A stretch of 64,000 bases of DNA from Paenibacillus sp. E222 (GCF_013401555.1 NZ_CP058552.1:6820001-6884000); one strand, 5' to 3'. Numbered from the stretch's first letter, positions 9,090 to 18,526 are shown. Notes: generated by a model not told the origin, from the sequence alone. Program-made: numbers and translations.

Positions 9090-10904
9090 ATGAATATATG
9101 GAAGCGCTTTATATCATTGGGAAGAACGTCCAGATCCCGGTTTAGTCTGTTTGCCAAAATAAACTGTTTAATTGTGGTCCTCTTCATCCCCATTATTATC
9201 ATGTATACCTACTCGAACAACGTCACTTATGATGTTGTAAGCAAAGAGCTACAGGTCTCCAATACGAAGCAGCTCACGTTTTTGTCCAGTCAGATCGATT
9301 CCCGAATCAATCAGATGATGGATTTCAGTCTTATTCTCTCAAGAGATCCCAATGTCAGAGCATTTAATGGCTTGAACATTTGGAATGATCGTTATGACAA
9401 GATGCAGACCCGATATGTTATTCAGGAAAAGCTGATGCTTCAATCCGGTGTTACCGATATATGGCCTACTCGATACGCTGTGCATTCACAACAGAATCAA
9501 GATGTCATTGCCAACTATAATAGAACAACGGGGTATGATGAGGATTACCTAAAAAGAAATATGAGCGGACAATGGACATACGGTGATGGTGCCGAGTCCA
9601 AAGAGGATATGAAATCCTTCTACTGGTTCTTTACGGATTCCTTGGCCCAGCCAGGCATGTTGACGGGAAGCAATCTGGTGATTGAAGCCAGCTTCAGTTA
9701 TGAGAACATTCAGAACATGCTGGATACGTATAAAGCAGGTGGGCAAGGTGATCCCTTCTTTTATCACAAAGGAAATTCGCCCATTCTGAACCGCAGTGCA
9801 GACAAGCAGCTGTCCGAAGAACTTATCCGTTATCTGGATGAACACTCGTCAGAGGATATCACCCAGGATGTCGTCCAGCTAAACGGGAAGAAATATCTGG
9901 TCAGCTCGGTGAAGTCCTCCTATCTGGATTGGCATTTGGTCGATGTGGTACCACTCTATCAGATTCTGCAGCCGATCTCGCTCAGTCGGAACTTGTTCTA
10001 TCTCTTTATGATTCTGCTGTTTGTGGTGGGCATTTCCGCTTCGATCCTGTTATATCGAAACATTCAATATCCGATCAAAAAGCTGATCCAGGGCTTACGC
10101 CGCGTGCAGCGCGGAGATTATTCCGTACGTCTGCATAGCAAGGATCAGAATGAATTCTCGTTTTTGTTCCATCGATTCAATGATATGTCCCATCAGATTC
10201 AAGACCTGATCGAGAACGTGTTCCAGGAAAAAATCAGGGCCAAGGAAGCTACGCTGAAACAGTTACAGGCGCAGATCAATCCGCATTTTCTGTATAACTG
10301 TCTTGGCTATATCATCAACATGGCCCAGATGAAGGACGAGCAAGCCGTCGTCTCCATGGCGCATAACCTCAGTGCCTACTATCGTTATACGACACGAGTG
10401 GAGCGGGAGACATCTTCTCTAAAAGAAGAAATCAATCTGCTGGTCAACTATTTGGATATCCAGAAGCTGCGTAATGGCAGAATTGAATACCATATCGACA
10501 TCCCTGAGGATATGCTTGCACAGTCGGTCCCACGATTAATGCTGCAACCGATTGTGGAGAATTCAGTCATTCACGGCGTCGCGAAGTCGTATTCATCTGG
10601 TGAAATCCGAATTACTGGCGAGAGCTCGAACGGGTTCTGTAAAATTTACATTGATGACGACGGACCTGGCTTGAGCCCGGATCAATTGGAGGCGTTGAAT
10701 CTTAAAATGCAGCAGCCGCTGCAGGAGGAAATGGGCTGTGGCCTCTGGAACACGAATCAGCGTATCATGCACTTATTCGGCAATCAGTCCTACCTTCTAT
10801 TCGGTCCATCCCCTCTCGGCGGATTCCGAACCGAGATGGTCTGGGAGATACCGAAAGATGATACAGATTCCGATAGAGGAAATACCGATACGAATTTAAG
10901 TTAA
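9090..10904 (+). CDS. Sensor histidine kinase, YesM family
   Basis: A 604-residue membrane kinase with transmembrane helix 1 at about 19-41, a large extracellular sensor region, helix 2 at about 300-322 and a HAMP linker. The His_kinase domain has phospho-acceptor His near 398 in QINPHFLYNCL, followed by a HATPase with VENSVIHG near 488 and DDDGPGL. YesM-type kinases (5TM-independent, LytS-like dimerisation) pair with AraC-type response regulators and control adjacent sugar ABC systems. Its partner is the next gene, 187 bases downstream. Confidence 0.92.
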   Translation: MNIWKRFISLGRTSRSRFSLFAKINCLIVVLFIPIIIMYTYSNNVTYDVVSKELQVSNTKQLTFLSSQIDSRINQMMDFSLILSRDPNVRAFNGLNIWNDRYDKMQTRYVIQEKLMLQSGVTDIWPTRYAVHSQQNQDVIANYNRTTGYDEDYLKRNMSGQWTYGDGAESKEDMKSFYWFFTDSLAQPGMLTGSNLVIEASFSYENIQNMLDTYKAGGQGDPFFYHKGNSPILNRSADKQLSEELIRYLDEHSSEDITQDVVQLNGKKYLVSSVKSSYLDWHLVDVVPLYQILQPISLSRNLFYLFMILLFVVGISASILLYRNIQYPIKKLIQGLRRVQRGDYSVRLHSKDQNEFSFLFHRFNDMSHQIQDLIENVFQEKIRAKEATLKQLQAQINPHFLYNCLGYIINMAQMKDEQAVVSMAHNLSAYYRYTTRVERETSSLKEEINLLVNYLDIQKLRNGRIEYHIDIPEDMLAQSVPRLMLQPIVENSVIHGVAKSYSSGEIRITGESSNGFCKIYIDDDGPGLSPDQLEALNLKMQQPLQEEMGCGLWNTNQRIMHLFGNQSYLLFGPSPLGGFRTEMVWEIPKDDTDSDRGNTDTNLS

Positions 10905-10964
10905 GCTACATTACACGCTAAACGGAACGGGCAGAACAAATCTCGAAAAGCGAAGCGCTCGCCT

Positions 10965-11015
10965 TTATCCCCGGATTTCCCCATTGATTAGAGATTCAAA
11001 AAAATCTGGGGATAA
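10965..11015. repeat. REP-like hairpin between kinase and response regulator
   Basis: TTATCCCCGGATTT at 10965-10978 pairs with AAATCTGGGGATAA at 11002-11015 (one mismatch) across a 23-base loop. It is probably one copy of a dispersed Paenibacillus-type hairpin. No second copy occurs in this window, so the dispersed nature is inferred. It could attenuate read-through between the two genes. Confidence 0.5.
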
Positions 11016-11091
11016 CAGCGATTGAGAGATGGTTCTGACCGTGTAGTGACCACGTGAAATAAAGAGATTCTACTTTTAAGGAGTAAACACC

Positions 11092-12699
11092 ATGCAAATG
11101 ATCATCGTAGACGATGAAGCACACTGGGTTGATAATCTGTCCATGACCAAGCCCTGGCATACGCTGGGGATCGAACAGGTACACAAAGCATACTCAGCAC
11201 ACGAAGCACTTCAACTGATCGATACCCACCCTATAGATATTGTGATCTCGGATATTCAAATGCCTGAAATGACAGGTATTGAACTGATCGAACGGATCAG
11301 AGTCCGTGACAAAAAAATAAAGTGCATTCTTTTATCCGGACATTCCGAATTCGATTACGCCAAAAAAGCCATCCAGTTCGAGGCCGTAGATTACTTGCTG
11401 AAACCACCAACAGACGATGAATTGATGGGAGCCGTTCAAAAAGCCATCGATCAATTAAACACCGAATGGGAACTCGTAAGCTCACTAAAACGAACCCAGT
11501 TTACCCTTCGAGAGAACCTACCGCATTTGCGGGGTCGACTGCTGCTTGAGGCTTTGCAAGGACATCGAATTGCCTCCAGCGAATGGGCACGAAAACTTGC
11601 CAATTACGATTTGCCCTTCCACGCCGGCGATTGCGCGTTAATGCTTGTACGTATGGAAGAAGAATTCGGGCAATATGACAACAACGATCAAACCTTGCTT
11701 GAATATGCGGTCATCAATATGGCGGAAGAGATTATGGGTGAGTTTATGGAAGTGTGGGGCGTGAAGGAGGAGCATGGATATCTGGTGTTTCTGCTTCAAC
11801 TGAAAGTGAACGACACCGACATTGGCAAAGAAACCATACTGGAGAAGCTTTCGGTACAGCTTCAGTCCAAAGTTAAACAGTTTCTGAAGGGTTCCCTCTC
11901 CATCGTCATCACCGAATGGTTCGCGTTTCCCGATCAGCTATATGATCGTTTTCGGCAGGCCTCCGCTTATTTCCGGCAAATTGTCGGGGACGAGCGTGAA
12001 TTCGTCATGCGGGTCAGCGACGTGGAGACTCCGTCGGCACAAGGTCCGCTGGATGTCCTGTATACCCCACCCACTTTCATTCATCTGTTAGAGAGTGGTC
12101 AATGGGATGCGGCAGAAGAAAAAATACTAGCCGTCTGTGCGGAGCTGGATGAGAAATGGTCGGAGTCGTGGGAGCATTGTATGGAGGCTGGATTTCTAAT
12201 TACGGCTTCGTTCACCAATCTCGCACACCGGAACAGGCTGACTTTAGCTAATTTAATGGGTGACGATGTCGGGTTGTTACAGAGTGGAGAAGCCTTTACT
12301 ACCATCAGTAAACTGCGCAAATGGTCGCTCAGTGTACTTGGCAAACTCAAGGAAGGCACGTCCAACGAGATCAAAGACATCCGTTCCGAGTATGTGAAGA
12401 AGATTCAGGATTTTACGGATAAAAACCTGCATCTGGATGTTTCTTTGCGTGTACTGGCCGACCATGTCAATCTGCATCCGACCCATTTGTCCAAGATTTA
12501 TAAGATTGAAACAGGCGAAGGCATTAGTGATTATATCTCGCGCCTGCGCATGGATCGGGCCTGTCACAAGCTCGTTACGACTACCAAAAAAGTATATGAA
12601 ATCAGCATGGAGATTGGCTATATGGACCCGGCTTATTTTATTAAAGTGTTCAAGCGCCAGTTTGGCGTCACGCCGCAGGAGTACCGAGACCAACATTAA
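11092..12699 (+). CDS. Response regulator with AraC-type DNA-binding domain, YesN family
   Basis: A 535-residue protein. The N-terminal receiver has acidic pocket VDDE (6-9), phospho-acceptor Asp54 in ISDIQMPEM and conserved Lys near 104 in LLKPP. A long middle linker is followed by two AraC helix-turn-helix motifs in the last 100 residues (VLADHVNLHPTHLSKIYK and ISMEIGYMDPAYFIKVFK). It probably activates the permease operon and the lipoprotein gene on signal from the YesM-type kinase. Phosphorylation and dimerisation roles are known for the family; its targets are inferred from position. Confidence 0.92.
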   Translation: MQMIIVDDEAHWVDNLSMTKPWHTLGIEQVHKAYSAHEALQLIDTHPIDIVISDIQMPEMTGIELIERIRVRDKKIKCILLSGHSEFDYAKKAIQFEAVDYLLKPPTDDELMGAVQKAIDQLNTEWELVSSLKRTQFTLRENLPHLRGRLLLEALQGHRIASSEWARKLANYDLPFHAGDCALMLVRMEEEFGQYDNNDQTLLEYAVINMAEEIMGEFMEVWGVKEEHGYLVFLLQLKVNDTDIGKETILEKLSVQLQSKVKQFLKGSLSIVITEWFAFPDQLYDRFRQASAYFRQIVGDEREFVMRVSDVETPSAQGPLDVLYTPPTFIHLLESGQWDAAEEKILAVCAELDEKWSESWEHCMEAGFLITASFTNLAHRNRLTLANLMGDDVGLLQSGEAFTTISKLRKWSLSVLGKLKEGTSNEIKDIRSEYVKKIQDFTDKNLHLDVSLRVLADHVNLHPTHLSKIYKIETGEGISDYISRLRMDRACHKLVTTTKKVYEISMEIGYMDPAYFIKVFKRQFGVTPQEYRDQH

Positions 12700-12718
12700 T
12701 TTGCATAATTTAGAGGTT

Positions 12719-12923
12719 GTTCAAAAATTCCGCTTTTGATTACGAAGGATGCCTCACGACATCATCAGCATCGAATATGGGATTCAGCCGAAATAAGCGG
12801 GAGGCTTACGAAGTATGTTTCCTTTGGAAACATTGTAGTTGCTCACGTAGTTTGCCTACGCTCCGCTACTCCATTTCTAGCTTTATCCCATCTTCTCGGT
12901 ACTGAAAACCGAATTTTTTGAAC
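12719..12923. mobile_element. MITE-like repeat with terminal inverted repeats
   Basis: A 205-base block bounded by GTTCAAAAATTCCG at the left and CGAATTTTTTGAAC at the right. These are imperfect terminal inverted repeats of about 19 bases. The inside has no supported open frame. The size, inverted ends and lack of coding suggest a non-autonomous mobile element, and I recall similar sequences being frequent in Paenibacillus genomes. A single copy in the window cannot prove mobility. Confidence 0.55.
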
Positions 12924-13029
12924 TTGCATAATAGAGTCCTATCGAAACTAACAAACTCATATAGATGCCCTCCCGCCCAAATTGGTACAGTTACACTGTA
13001 AAGATCATACATCGTAGGGGGATTGAACA

Positions 13030-14712
13030 ATGATCAAATTCAAAACATGGTGGTCACTGCTCATGGTTATCGCACTCATCACGATCACTGCGTGCGGCAG
13101 TAGCGATACAGCGAGTGACAATGGTACCAAAGATGATACACCGGCGACCGTCGGTTCAGCTGAAGCAGAAGCTGCTTTTGCCAAAGGAAAATACGATCCA
13201 CCCATCGAATTCAGTTCGGTATTAATGCCGAAGAAATACGTTCAAGGGGATACCAAAGAAAATAACGTTCACGATCGCTGGATGCTGGAAACGCTGGGTA
13301 TGAAGCATAAAGATACCTGGTATCCGGCCAATGACGATCAATACAGACAAAAGCTTCAACTGGCTATCGCCTCTGGCGAGAAGCTGCCTGATTTCGTATC
13401 CGTACCGACCAATGCGGTATTGACCAATCAGCTGATCGACTCCGGTCAATTCATCGCCATCGATGAGTTGTTCGACAAGTACGCGAGTCAGACCCTGAAA
13501 GATCACGCAGCAGCACATCCTGAGCTGTGGTATCCGTTCACCAAGGACGGCAAGAAATATAATATGCCGATCATGGAGTATACGGATAACGACGATACGC
13601 TGCTCTGGCTCCGCGAGGACTGGATGGAGAAGCTGAACCTGGAAGCTCCGAAAACCATTGCAGACCTTGAGAACATCATGGACAAATTCAAAAACGAGAA
13701 CCCGGACGGTCTGTCTCCAGACAAAGTATTCCCGCTGGCGATCTCGCTGAAAAATAACACCAACACCTGGATGGGTCAGCTCGACTGGTTGTTCGGTGCA
13801 TATGGCACAATCGAGGAGCAATGGAACAAAGACGCAAACGGCAATCTGGAGTACGGCTCCGTTAACCCGGGTGCGAAACAAGCACTTGCCAAGCTGGCTG
13901 AATGGATGAACAAAGGTTATATCCACGCCGACTCCGCCCTGTGGGACGAAGGCAAATCCGCTGAAAGCTGGACGGCTGGCAAAGCGGGCATTCTGCCTGG
14001 CGCAAACTGGGTACCCGACTGGCCGGCACCGGACCTGCTGAAGAACGTACCTGGCTCAAAATATAAAGCTTACCCTGTTCCGGCTGGCCCAGACGGCAAG
14101 ATCGGCACAAAGTGGCAGAACTCTGGTGTCAACGCAAGTATCATGATTAACAAGGATGCGAAGCATCCAGAAGCCATCTTCCTGTACTACAACTACCTGC
14201 TCGATAACCTGGCTAACCCGGCTGCGGGCAGTGAGTATGAATACGGCTTCGCCAAAGGTTACGACTGGGATATCATTGACGGACAACCGACCAGTGACAA
14301 AGAGAAGATCAAAGACTTCTCCAACGAATTCCCTTTCCTGACCGGCCCGGCTCGTATCCCGGATCTGTACATGAAAACACTCGTGAAGCTGGCCAACGGC
14401 GAGAAGCCTGAAACACCGTACGAGAAACAAATGGCCGAATTCCGTAAACCGGAAAACTGGTATGCAGGTAAAGTCGTTATGTCCCAGATCGACATTCGTA
14501 AACAAAACTACTTTACTGGCGCTGCAACACCAACGATGGTATCCAAATGGAACCTGCTCCGCCAATCCGAGATGGAAACCTTCAACAAAATCATCTACGG
14601 CCAACTGCCAGTTGATGCCTTTGACCAATTCGTCACCAACTGGAAGGCCAATGGCGGAGATCAGATCACGCAAGAAGTGAATGAATGGTTTAAATCGGTG
14701 AGTGGGAAGTAA
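13030..14712 (+). CDS. Sugar-binding lipoprotein of the ABC transporter, LplA type
   Basis: A 560-residue extracellular solute-binding protein. A hydrophobic signal ends in lipobox ITAC with Cys22 as lipid attachment. The mature part has the LplA/YtcQ pattern (AIASGEKLPDFV, WLREDWMEKLNLEAPKT, later GAATPTMVSKW). It captures an oligosaccharide outside the membrane and hands it to the two permeases at 7068-8919. GGGGG precedes ATG 13030 at good spacing. A strong terminator follows. A decayed copy of its 3' end occurs at 15898. Confidence 0.92.
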   Translation: MIKFKTWWSLLMVIALITITACGSSDTASDNGTKDDTPATVGSAEAEAAFAKGKYDPPIEFSSVLMPKKYVQGDTKENNVHDRWMLETLGMKHKDTWYPANDDQYRQKLQLAIASGEKLPDFVSVPTNAVLTNQLIDSGQFIAIDELFDKYASQTLKDHAAAHPELWYPFTKDGKKYNMPIMEYTDNDDTLLWLREDWMEKLNLEAPKTIADLENIMDKFKNENPDGLSPDKVFPLAISLKNNTNTWMGQLDWLFGAYGTIEEQWNKDANGNLEYGSVNPGAKQALAKLAEWMNKGYIHADSALWDEGKSAESWTAGKAGILPGANWVPDWPAPDLLKNVPGSKYKAYPVPAGPDGKIGTKWQNSGVNASIMINKDAKHPEAIFLYYNYLLDNLANPAAGSEYEYGFAKGYDWDIIDGQPTSDKEKIKDFSNEFPFLTGPARIPDLYMKTLVKLANGEKPETPYEKQMAEFRKPENWYAGKVVMSQIDIRKQNYFTGAATPTMVSKWNLLRQSEMETFNKIIYGQLPVDAFDQFVTNWKANGGDQITQEVNEWFKSVSGK

Positions 14713-14741
14713 GATTTCGGTTAAAAGAAACAATTAAAAAT

Positions 14742-14780
14742 AAGCCGAAGCGTGTAATTCTATCGCTTCGGCTTGTTTTT
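14742..14780 (+). terminator. Rho-independent terminator after the lipoprotein gene
   Basis: AAGCCGAAGCG (14742-14752) pairs with CGCTTCGGCTT (14764-14774), followed by GTTTTT. A nearly identical terminator recurs at 16058, after the decayed duplicate of this gene's tail. Confidence 0.93.
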
Positions 14781-14861
14781 GGTTTGTTGATTTTTATTAT
14801 TATAGCAGGGATCACACTTATTAAGTTATGTTTGCCACTATACCAACTACATAAATTGTTA

Positions 14862-15620
14862 TTAAAACGCCGTCCAAGGTATAGGTTTAACGTTTCCCTT
14901 TGTAGAGCTAAAGGAGTAATATCTATGAGCTGGGGTTGATGCTTTAATATTTATCCCCAGAGTATCACTAACAAAACCTATAGCGCCTGTAGCTCTCATT
15001 GTCCAAGTTCCACTACCATGAAAATAACCTTCAGAAATATAACCTGGGTTATTATTTGAAGTTTCACTTAAAATAAATGCGGGATTTCTATTTACATGGG
15101 CATATGATACCTGTAATGGTCTAACTGCAACAGAACCATTGTGCTCCCAGCTGACTGTCAGAGTAATTGTAGTTGTATCTACTCCAAAAACACTAAATGT
15201 AAAAGACTTACTCGCTGAAGCAGCTGTGTTAGCTGCTGCTAGAGCATTTGTAGAAGATTTTCCGCCCTGAGTCCCATTAGATGATGATTCATCAACTACC
15301 GTGACCGGAACTTCTTCTCCATTATAATTGTACGTTGTTTCCTTTTCCCCCGTTGCAATATCCTCTATGGCTTCAGCATAGTCAATAGAAGTTATAAACC
15401 GCAAGAATGTCTCCTGTTTTGATGGCTCCAACCCATTAAATTGATTCAGACTCTCACTTGCTCCCACATCTCCATTATTAATAAGTTCCGTCAAATAATC
15501 TACATACATCTCAGGTGTGTATTCATTACTTTCCCCTGAGTTATCTGCATAAGTTAATGAAGAAAACAAGGTTGTTACGAGAATTAAAGCAAGTACGCTC
15601 TTTGATATTTTCTTTAACAT
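14862..15620 (-). CDS. Hypothetical secreted protein
   Basis: A 252-residue product with a clear signal peptide (residues 1 to about 25, ending SLTYA). An acidic helical N-terminal part is followed by a Ser/Ala-rich linker near residues 115-130 and a beta-rich C-terminal domain containing FGVDTTTITLTVSWEHNGSV. It has no membrane anchor or sorting motif. The family was not recognised; a cell-wall or bacteriocin-like secreted role is possible but unsupported. The gene sits between two near-identical terminators on the opposite strand, so it may lie in a recently inserted segment. Confidence 0.65.
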   Translation of the reverse strand: MLKKISKSVLALILVTTLFSSLTYADNSGESNEYTPEMYVDYLTELINNGDVGASESLNQFNGLEPSKQETFLRFITSIDYAEAIEDIATGEKETTYNYNGEEVPVTVVDESSSNGTQGGKSSTNALAAANTAASASKSFTFSVFGVDTTTITLTVSWEHNGSVAVRPLQVSYAHVNRNPAFILSETSNNNPGYISEGYFHGSGTWTMRATGAIGFVSDTLGINIKASTPAHRYYSFSSTKGNVKPIPWTAF

Positions 15621-15745
15621 TGAATGATTTCCTCCCTAATGGTTATATATATTGTATTGGCATGGCGGTATATATTACGTTACCATTAATTAGGTAATTT
15701 GAAACACTTATTGAAAATACTTTAATAAAAGGTGGATAATAGAAT

Positions 15746-15832
15746 ATGAAAAACAACAAAGTTTTGTGGACGATTTTAGGAGTTATTGCAGTTTTATTAA
15801 TACTTTATGCTTTTGTATCCATGTCTAAATAA
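15746..15832 (+). CDS. 28-residue small membrane protein
   Basis: An open frame of 28 codons encodes MKNNKVLWT followed by one hydrophobic helix and a short polar tail (SMSK). GGTGG lies 10 bases upstream. The composition is that of small single-pass membrane peptides, but a frame this short can arise by chance. It is divergent from the secreted-protein gene at 15620. No function can be assigned. Confidence 0.4.
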   Translation: MKNNKVLWTILGVIAVLLILYAFVSMSK

Positions 15833-15897
15833 ATATAGGAGACGTTTTTTTTACAAAGACTTTCAGTTATATTAAATACATTCTTAATATTCCCTTT

Positions 15898-16017
15898 AAA
15901 GATATGGCTGAATTACGCAACCATAAAAACTGGGCCGGTGCTAAAGTGGTAATATTGCAAATGAAACTACTTCAATAGCAATGCAATGATTGGTACAAGT
16001 CGGTAAGCGGGAAGTAG
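15898..16017 (+). pseudogene. Decayed tail of a second LplA-type binding protein
   Basis: Translation in the plus direction gives MAELRNHKNWAGAKVV, matching MAEFRKPENWYAGKVV of the lipoprotein at 13030. After a gap it gives WYKSVSGK and a stop, matching WFKSVSGK at its end. Most of the gene is missing. Together with the matching terminator at 16058 this shows a former tandem duplicate of the binding-protein gene, now mostly deleted. Confidence 0.8.
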
Positions 16018-16057
16018 AATTGAAGAATTAACACAGGTCAAAATAAAAGAATAAAAA

Positions 16058-16098
16058 ACAAGCCGAAGCGTACATTTCCATCACTTCGGCTTGTTTTC
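16058..16098 (+). terminator. Terminator after the binding-protein remnant
   Basis: ACAAGCCGAAG pairs with CTTCGGCTTGT and is followed by TTTTC. The stem is nearly identical to the terminator at 14742, as expected for a duplicated 3' end. It may also serve the minus-strand pseudogene from the other side. Confidence 0.85.
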
Positions 16099-16120
16099 TA
16101 AATCAATTTAATCCAGCACT

Positions 16121-16717
16121 TTAAAATACAGGAACTTCAACATAATCTGTACTCATAACTCTTTTTCCATCTTTCTCTTCTGATCCAACCTCAATACCAA
16201 ATTTTATTGATTCAGAGAGGGACATACCCTTTTTATCCGGACTTAATTCGATCACAATCGTTCCAGTACCTCCGCCATTTGCTATATAATTTCGTTCTCT
16301 CCCAATTTCAATCATCGTGCGCCATGAAGAGTCATCAGAAGAATTCATCCAGGTGTATACATACTCAGCAGGCTTCAACTTCGATTGATGTTCAGGATAA
16401 CTGCTGGTGATGCTGGAGACACTCCATTGATCAGGGATATAAAATGCAACACCACCCCAGTCAGCGGGATCAATCTCTACATGTGCTACTATTTTTATAT
16501 GATAATATGCTCCTTCTCACCCTCAACAAATATCGATCCTTCTGTCATTGTCTTTAAATTCGTTGATTTGGCATCCAGATCAAAGTTTCAACTTGAATAA
16601 TATTGCCATTAACAACTGGCTCATTGGCTCCTTTTTGTTGAAATTCAAGATAAACAGAACAAACACAATCGCAATAAACATAAAAAGTAAGATTAAGTAT
16701 TTAGATCTTTATTTCAT
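16121..16717 (-). pseudogene. Multiply frameshifted membrane-anchored protein
   Basis: Starting at ATG 16717, the pieces can be joined across three reading frames. They give a membrane anchor (YLILLFMFIAIVFVLF), then a domain containing DLDAKSTNLKTMTEGSIFVEGEKE, HIKIVAHVEIDPADWGGVAFYIPD and finally the 85-residue frame ending in DYVEVPVF. At least three frameshifts and a stop at codon 3 are needed. The parts read as one protein, so this is a decayed gene rather than separate small ones. The family was not recognised. Confidence 0.7.
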
Positions 16718-16905
16718 ATAACCACACCTCACTTCTGCCTTTGTTTCTTTAAACTTAACACATACTCAACGCCCTCCTTTCCTTTATCAGCTCCTTCCAA
16801 GCCTTCGCAGAGTTAATTCATGGTGTGCAGCTGTATACATATATAACGTTACAATCTGCATCGAAGTAATAATTTGTAATTTAGAATTTGGAAAAGTAGA
16901 GCATT

Positions 16906-16950
16906 AAAACCGGAGCGGAAGCGCTAGATTCACGCTTCCGCTCCGGTTCT
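16906..16950 (-). terminator. Strong terminator of the 17 kb minus-strand pair
   Basis: AACCGGAGCGGAAGCG (16908-16923) pairs perfectly with CGCTTCCGCTCCGGTT (16933-16948). On the minus strand a TTTTAAT follows. It lies 50 bases beyond the stop at 17002. Confidence 0.9.
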
Positions 16951-17001
16951 TAAATTAAGATCAAGGTAGCTTCGCCTGACTTATGGGTTCGCCTTAGTGG
17001 A

Positions 17002-17304
17002 TCAAGCCTCTGTATCGGTCTCCTCTGGCATCGACTGACCCAGTAAGGATACTGTGAGTTGAATGCCATCTTGTAGTCCCTGCATATACAACCGCTCATT
17101 TTCTATGCCTTTGCTGACAATATAACGATTTTCCCACTCGATATATTCAGGTGTCTGCTCGATATCCTTGCCAGCAAACAATCCTTCGAACGCTTCGTCC
17201 TTTTTCTCACGTACACGACTCAATTCAGGGTCATGCTCGATTCTGGCAGATACTTCATCTAACCTTGCCTGGATCGCTTGTTGCAACCACGGCGGAAAAT
17301 CCAT
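17002..17304 (-). CDS. Hypothetical helical protein
   Basis: About 100 residues, strongly charged and helical (ARLDEVSARIEHDPELSRVRE), with an acidic C-terminus. No signal or membrane segment is present. ATG 17304 is chosen because GGAGGGG lies just upstream; a longer frame to 17325 lacks this. It follows the Spo0E-like gene by 33 bases and shares its terminator, so the two probably form one operon. The function is unknown. Confidence 0.65.
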   Translation of the reverse strand: MDFPPWLQQAIQARLDEVSARIEHDPELSRVREKKDEAFEGLFAGKDIEQTPEYIEWENRYIVSKGIENERLYMQGLQDGIQLTVSLLGQSMPEETDTEA

Positions 17305-17337
17305 TGCTTCCCCTCCCCAAAGCATTATGTACCTCGC

Positions 17338-17529
17338 TCATCCTCGTACAACTCGGTGATGTCTCGCCTTCATTTCACTCACTCGTGCTGCCACCAGTTC
17401 ATCCACCCTTCGGCTCTGTTCCTGAACCTCGGGATTGTCCCACAACGGAATCGCTTGCTTCAAGGATGCCTCACCTAGCTGATTAAGTTTGCGCCGTTCC
17501 TCTTCCAATAAGTCAAGCAACTGGCTCAT
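17338..17529 (-). CDS. Spo0E-like aspartyl-phosphate phosphatase
   Basis: A 63-residue helical hairpin protein with LLDLLEEERRKLNQLG in the first helix and VQEQSRRVDELVAARV in the second. It resembles Spo0E family members, whose SQELDxLI motif inserts into the Spo0A active site and removes its phosphate to delay sporulation. The motif here is QSRRVDELV, a divergent form, so activity is uncertain. AGGTGG precedes the ATG. It is the first gene of a two-gene unit with the helical protein at 17002. Confidence 0.55.
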   Translation of the reverse strand: MSQLLDLLEEERRKLNQLGEASLKQAIPLWDNPEVQEQSRRVDELVAARVSEMKARHHRVVRG

Positions 17530-17693
17530 ACATCCACCTCTCTGATGGGTCTAAACTGCACTATGTCTTGTTAAGACTAGACGTGAGCAGTCAATTTTAA
17601 TGCGAATATCGGTTTATTTTATTTTAATTCGATATACGCATTAAAAAAACTATTATTTCTCATACAATTTGGTTGAAATGAGGGGTGTACATA

Positions 17694-17951
17694 ATGAAGC
17701 ATAGACAAGAACCACCTGGCGATAAAAACATAATCGGCTCCCGAGTCGTAGCTATTCGTAAAAGTAAGGGCATCAAACAACGAGAGTTCCTCGCCAGACT
17801 GCAAACATTGGGTTTGGATATCAGTCAGACAAGTCTTTCGCGTCTAGAAGGTCAATATCGTCTTGTTCAGGATTATGAAGTGGTGATGATTGCTAAGGCT
17901 TTGGAGGTTTCTGTGGGGTATTTGCTTGGGGAAGAAAAAGGTTGGGTATAG
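17694..17951 (+). CDS. XRE-family helix-turn-helix regulator
   Basis: A small protein of 85 residues that is almost entirely a Cro/C1-type helix-turn-helix: IGSRVVAIRKSKGIKQREFLA, then SQTSLSRLEGQYR as recognition region, and ending with the typical VSVGYLLGEE. ATG 17694 is preferred to GTG 17685 because GAGGGG is 8 bases upstream. It is divergent from the Spo0E-like gene 160 bases away and may control it, which is inference. Confidence 0.88.
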   Translation: MKHRQEPPGDKNIIGSRVVAIRKSKGIKQREFLARLQTLGLDISQTSLSRLEGQYRLVQDYEVVMIAKALEVSVGYLLGEEKGWV

Positions 17952-18164
17952 CTTGTGAGTTACTGCTATACCCATAAAAAATTTAGGAAATGAATTGCAA
18001 ATAATTAATTAAATATAAACTCATATATTGTGAATGTTTATTTTATTGTTTAGCATAAAAAAATATAAACCTATATGCTAAAAAGTCAACTTATTCTGAA
18101 ATGGTCTCATAGGAATCATTCAAGTTATGAGTCCTTCCCTACTTAAAATTTGTATTGCTGATTT

Positions 18165-18200
18165 CCTATAACATTTTTGTATTCACGAACCCTCACTGCC
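18165..18200 (-). repeat. attC-like left arm (remnant)
   Basis: CCTATAAC followed by ATTTTTGTATTCACGAACCC matches the R' arm of the attC-like sites described at 22508-28108. No right arm is visible. It marks the far edge of the cassette-array region. The surrounding 17952-18526 gap is AT-rich and holds no other supported feature except the terminator at 18345. Confidence 0.6.
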
Positions 18201-18344
18201 TTAAACGACCTAAGGGAGGAAATTAGTCGAGAATTTCAATATTACTATGATACATTCTTTTTACCTAAATATGATACGTTCCTATTGCCTAAATTAGAAA
18301 ATAAATCGCTCCGTGCGATACCATGACATTCTTGGATTAGATGT

Positions 18345-18387
18345 ACAAAAAAAAGAACTGGACTCTCCCTTTAAATGGGATGTGTCC
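18345..18387 (-). terminator. Terminator of the 18.5 kb minus-strand gene pair
   Basis: GGAC...GTCC with an inner CCC/GGG stem forms a hairpin (18360-18387), and a run of eight T follows on the minus strand. It is 140 bases beyond the stop at 18527. Confidence 0.7.
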
Positions 18388-18526
18388 TCTTCTTTATGTT
18401 TAACTAACTGTCCTGCCCCATTAGTTTAATGAATGGTTAAAAACCGTTTTCCTGTAACTCATCGGAGAACGATTTTCTTCTGATGATGCAATGCAAATCT
18501 GCCTGACCAAAACTTTATATCTACCA

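Noticed and set aside
13222..14733. Long minus-strand open frames inside the lipoprotein gene
   Set aside because: Shadows of a highly codon-biased real gene on the plus strand; no signal or family pattern.
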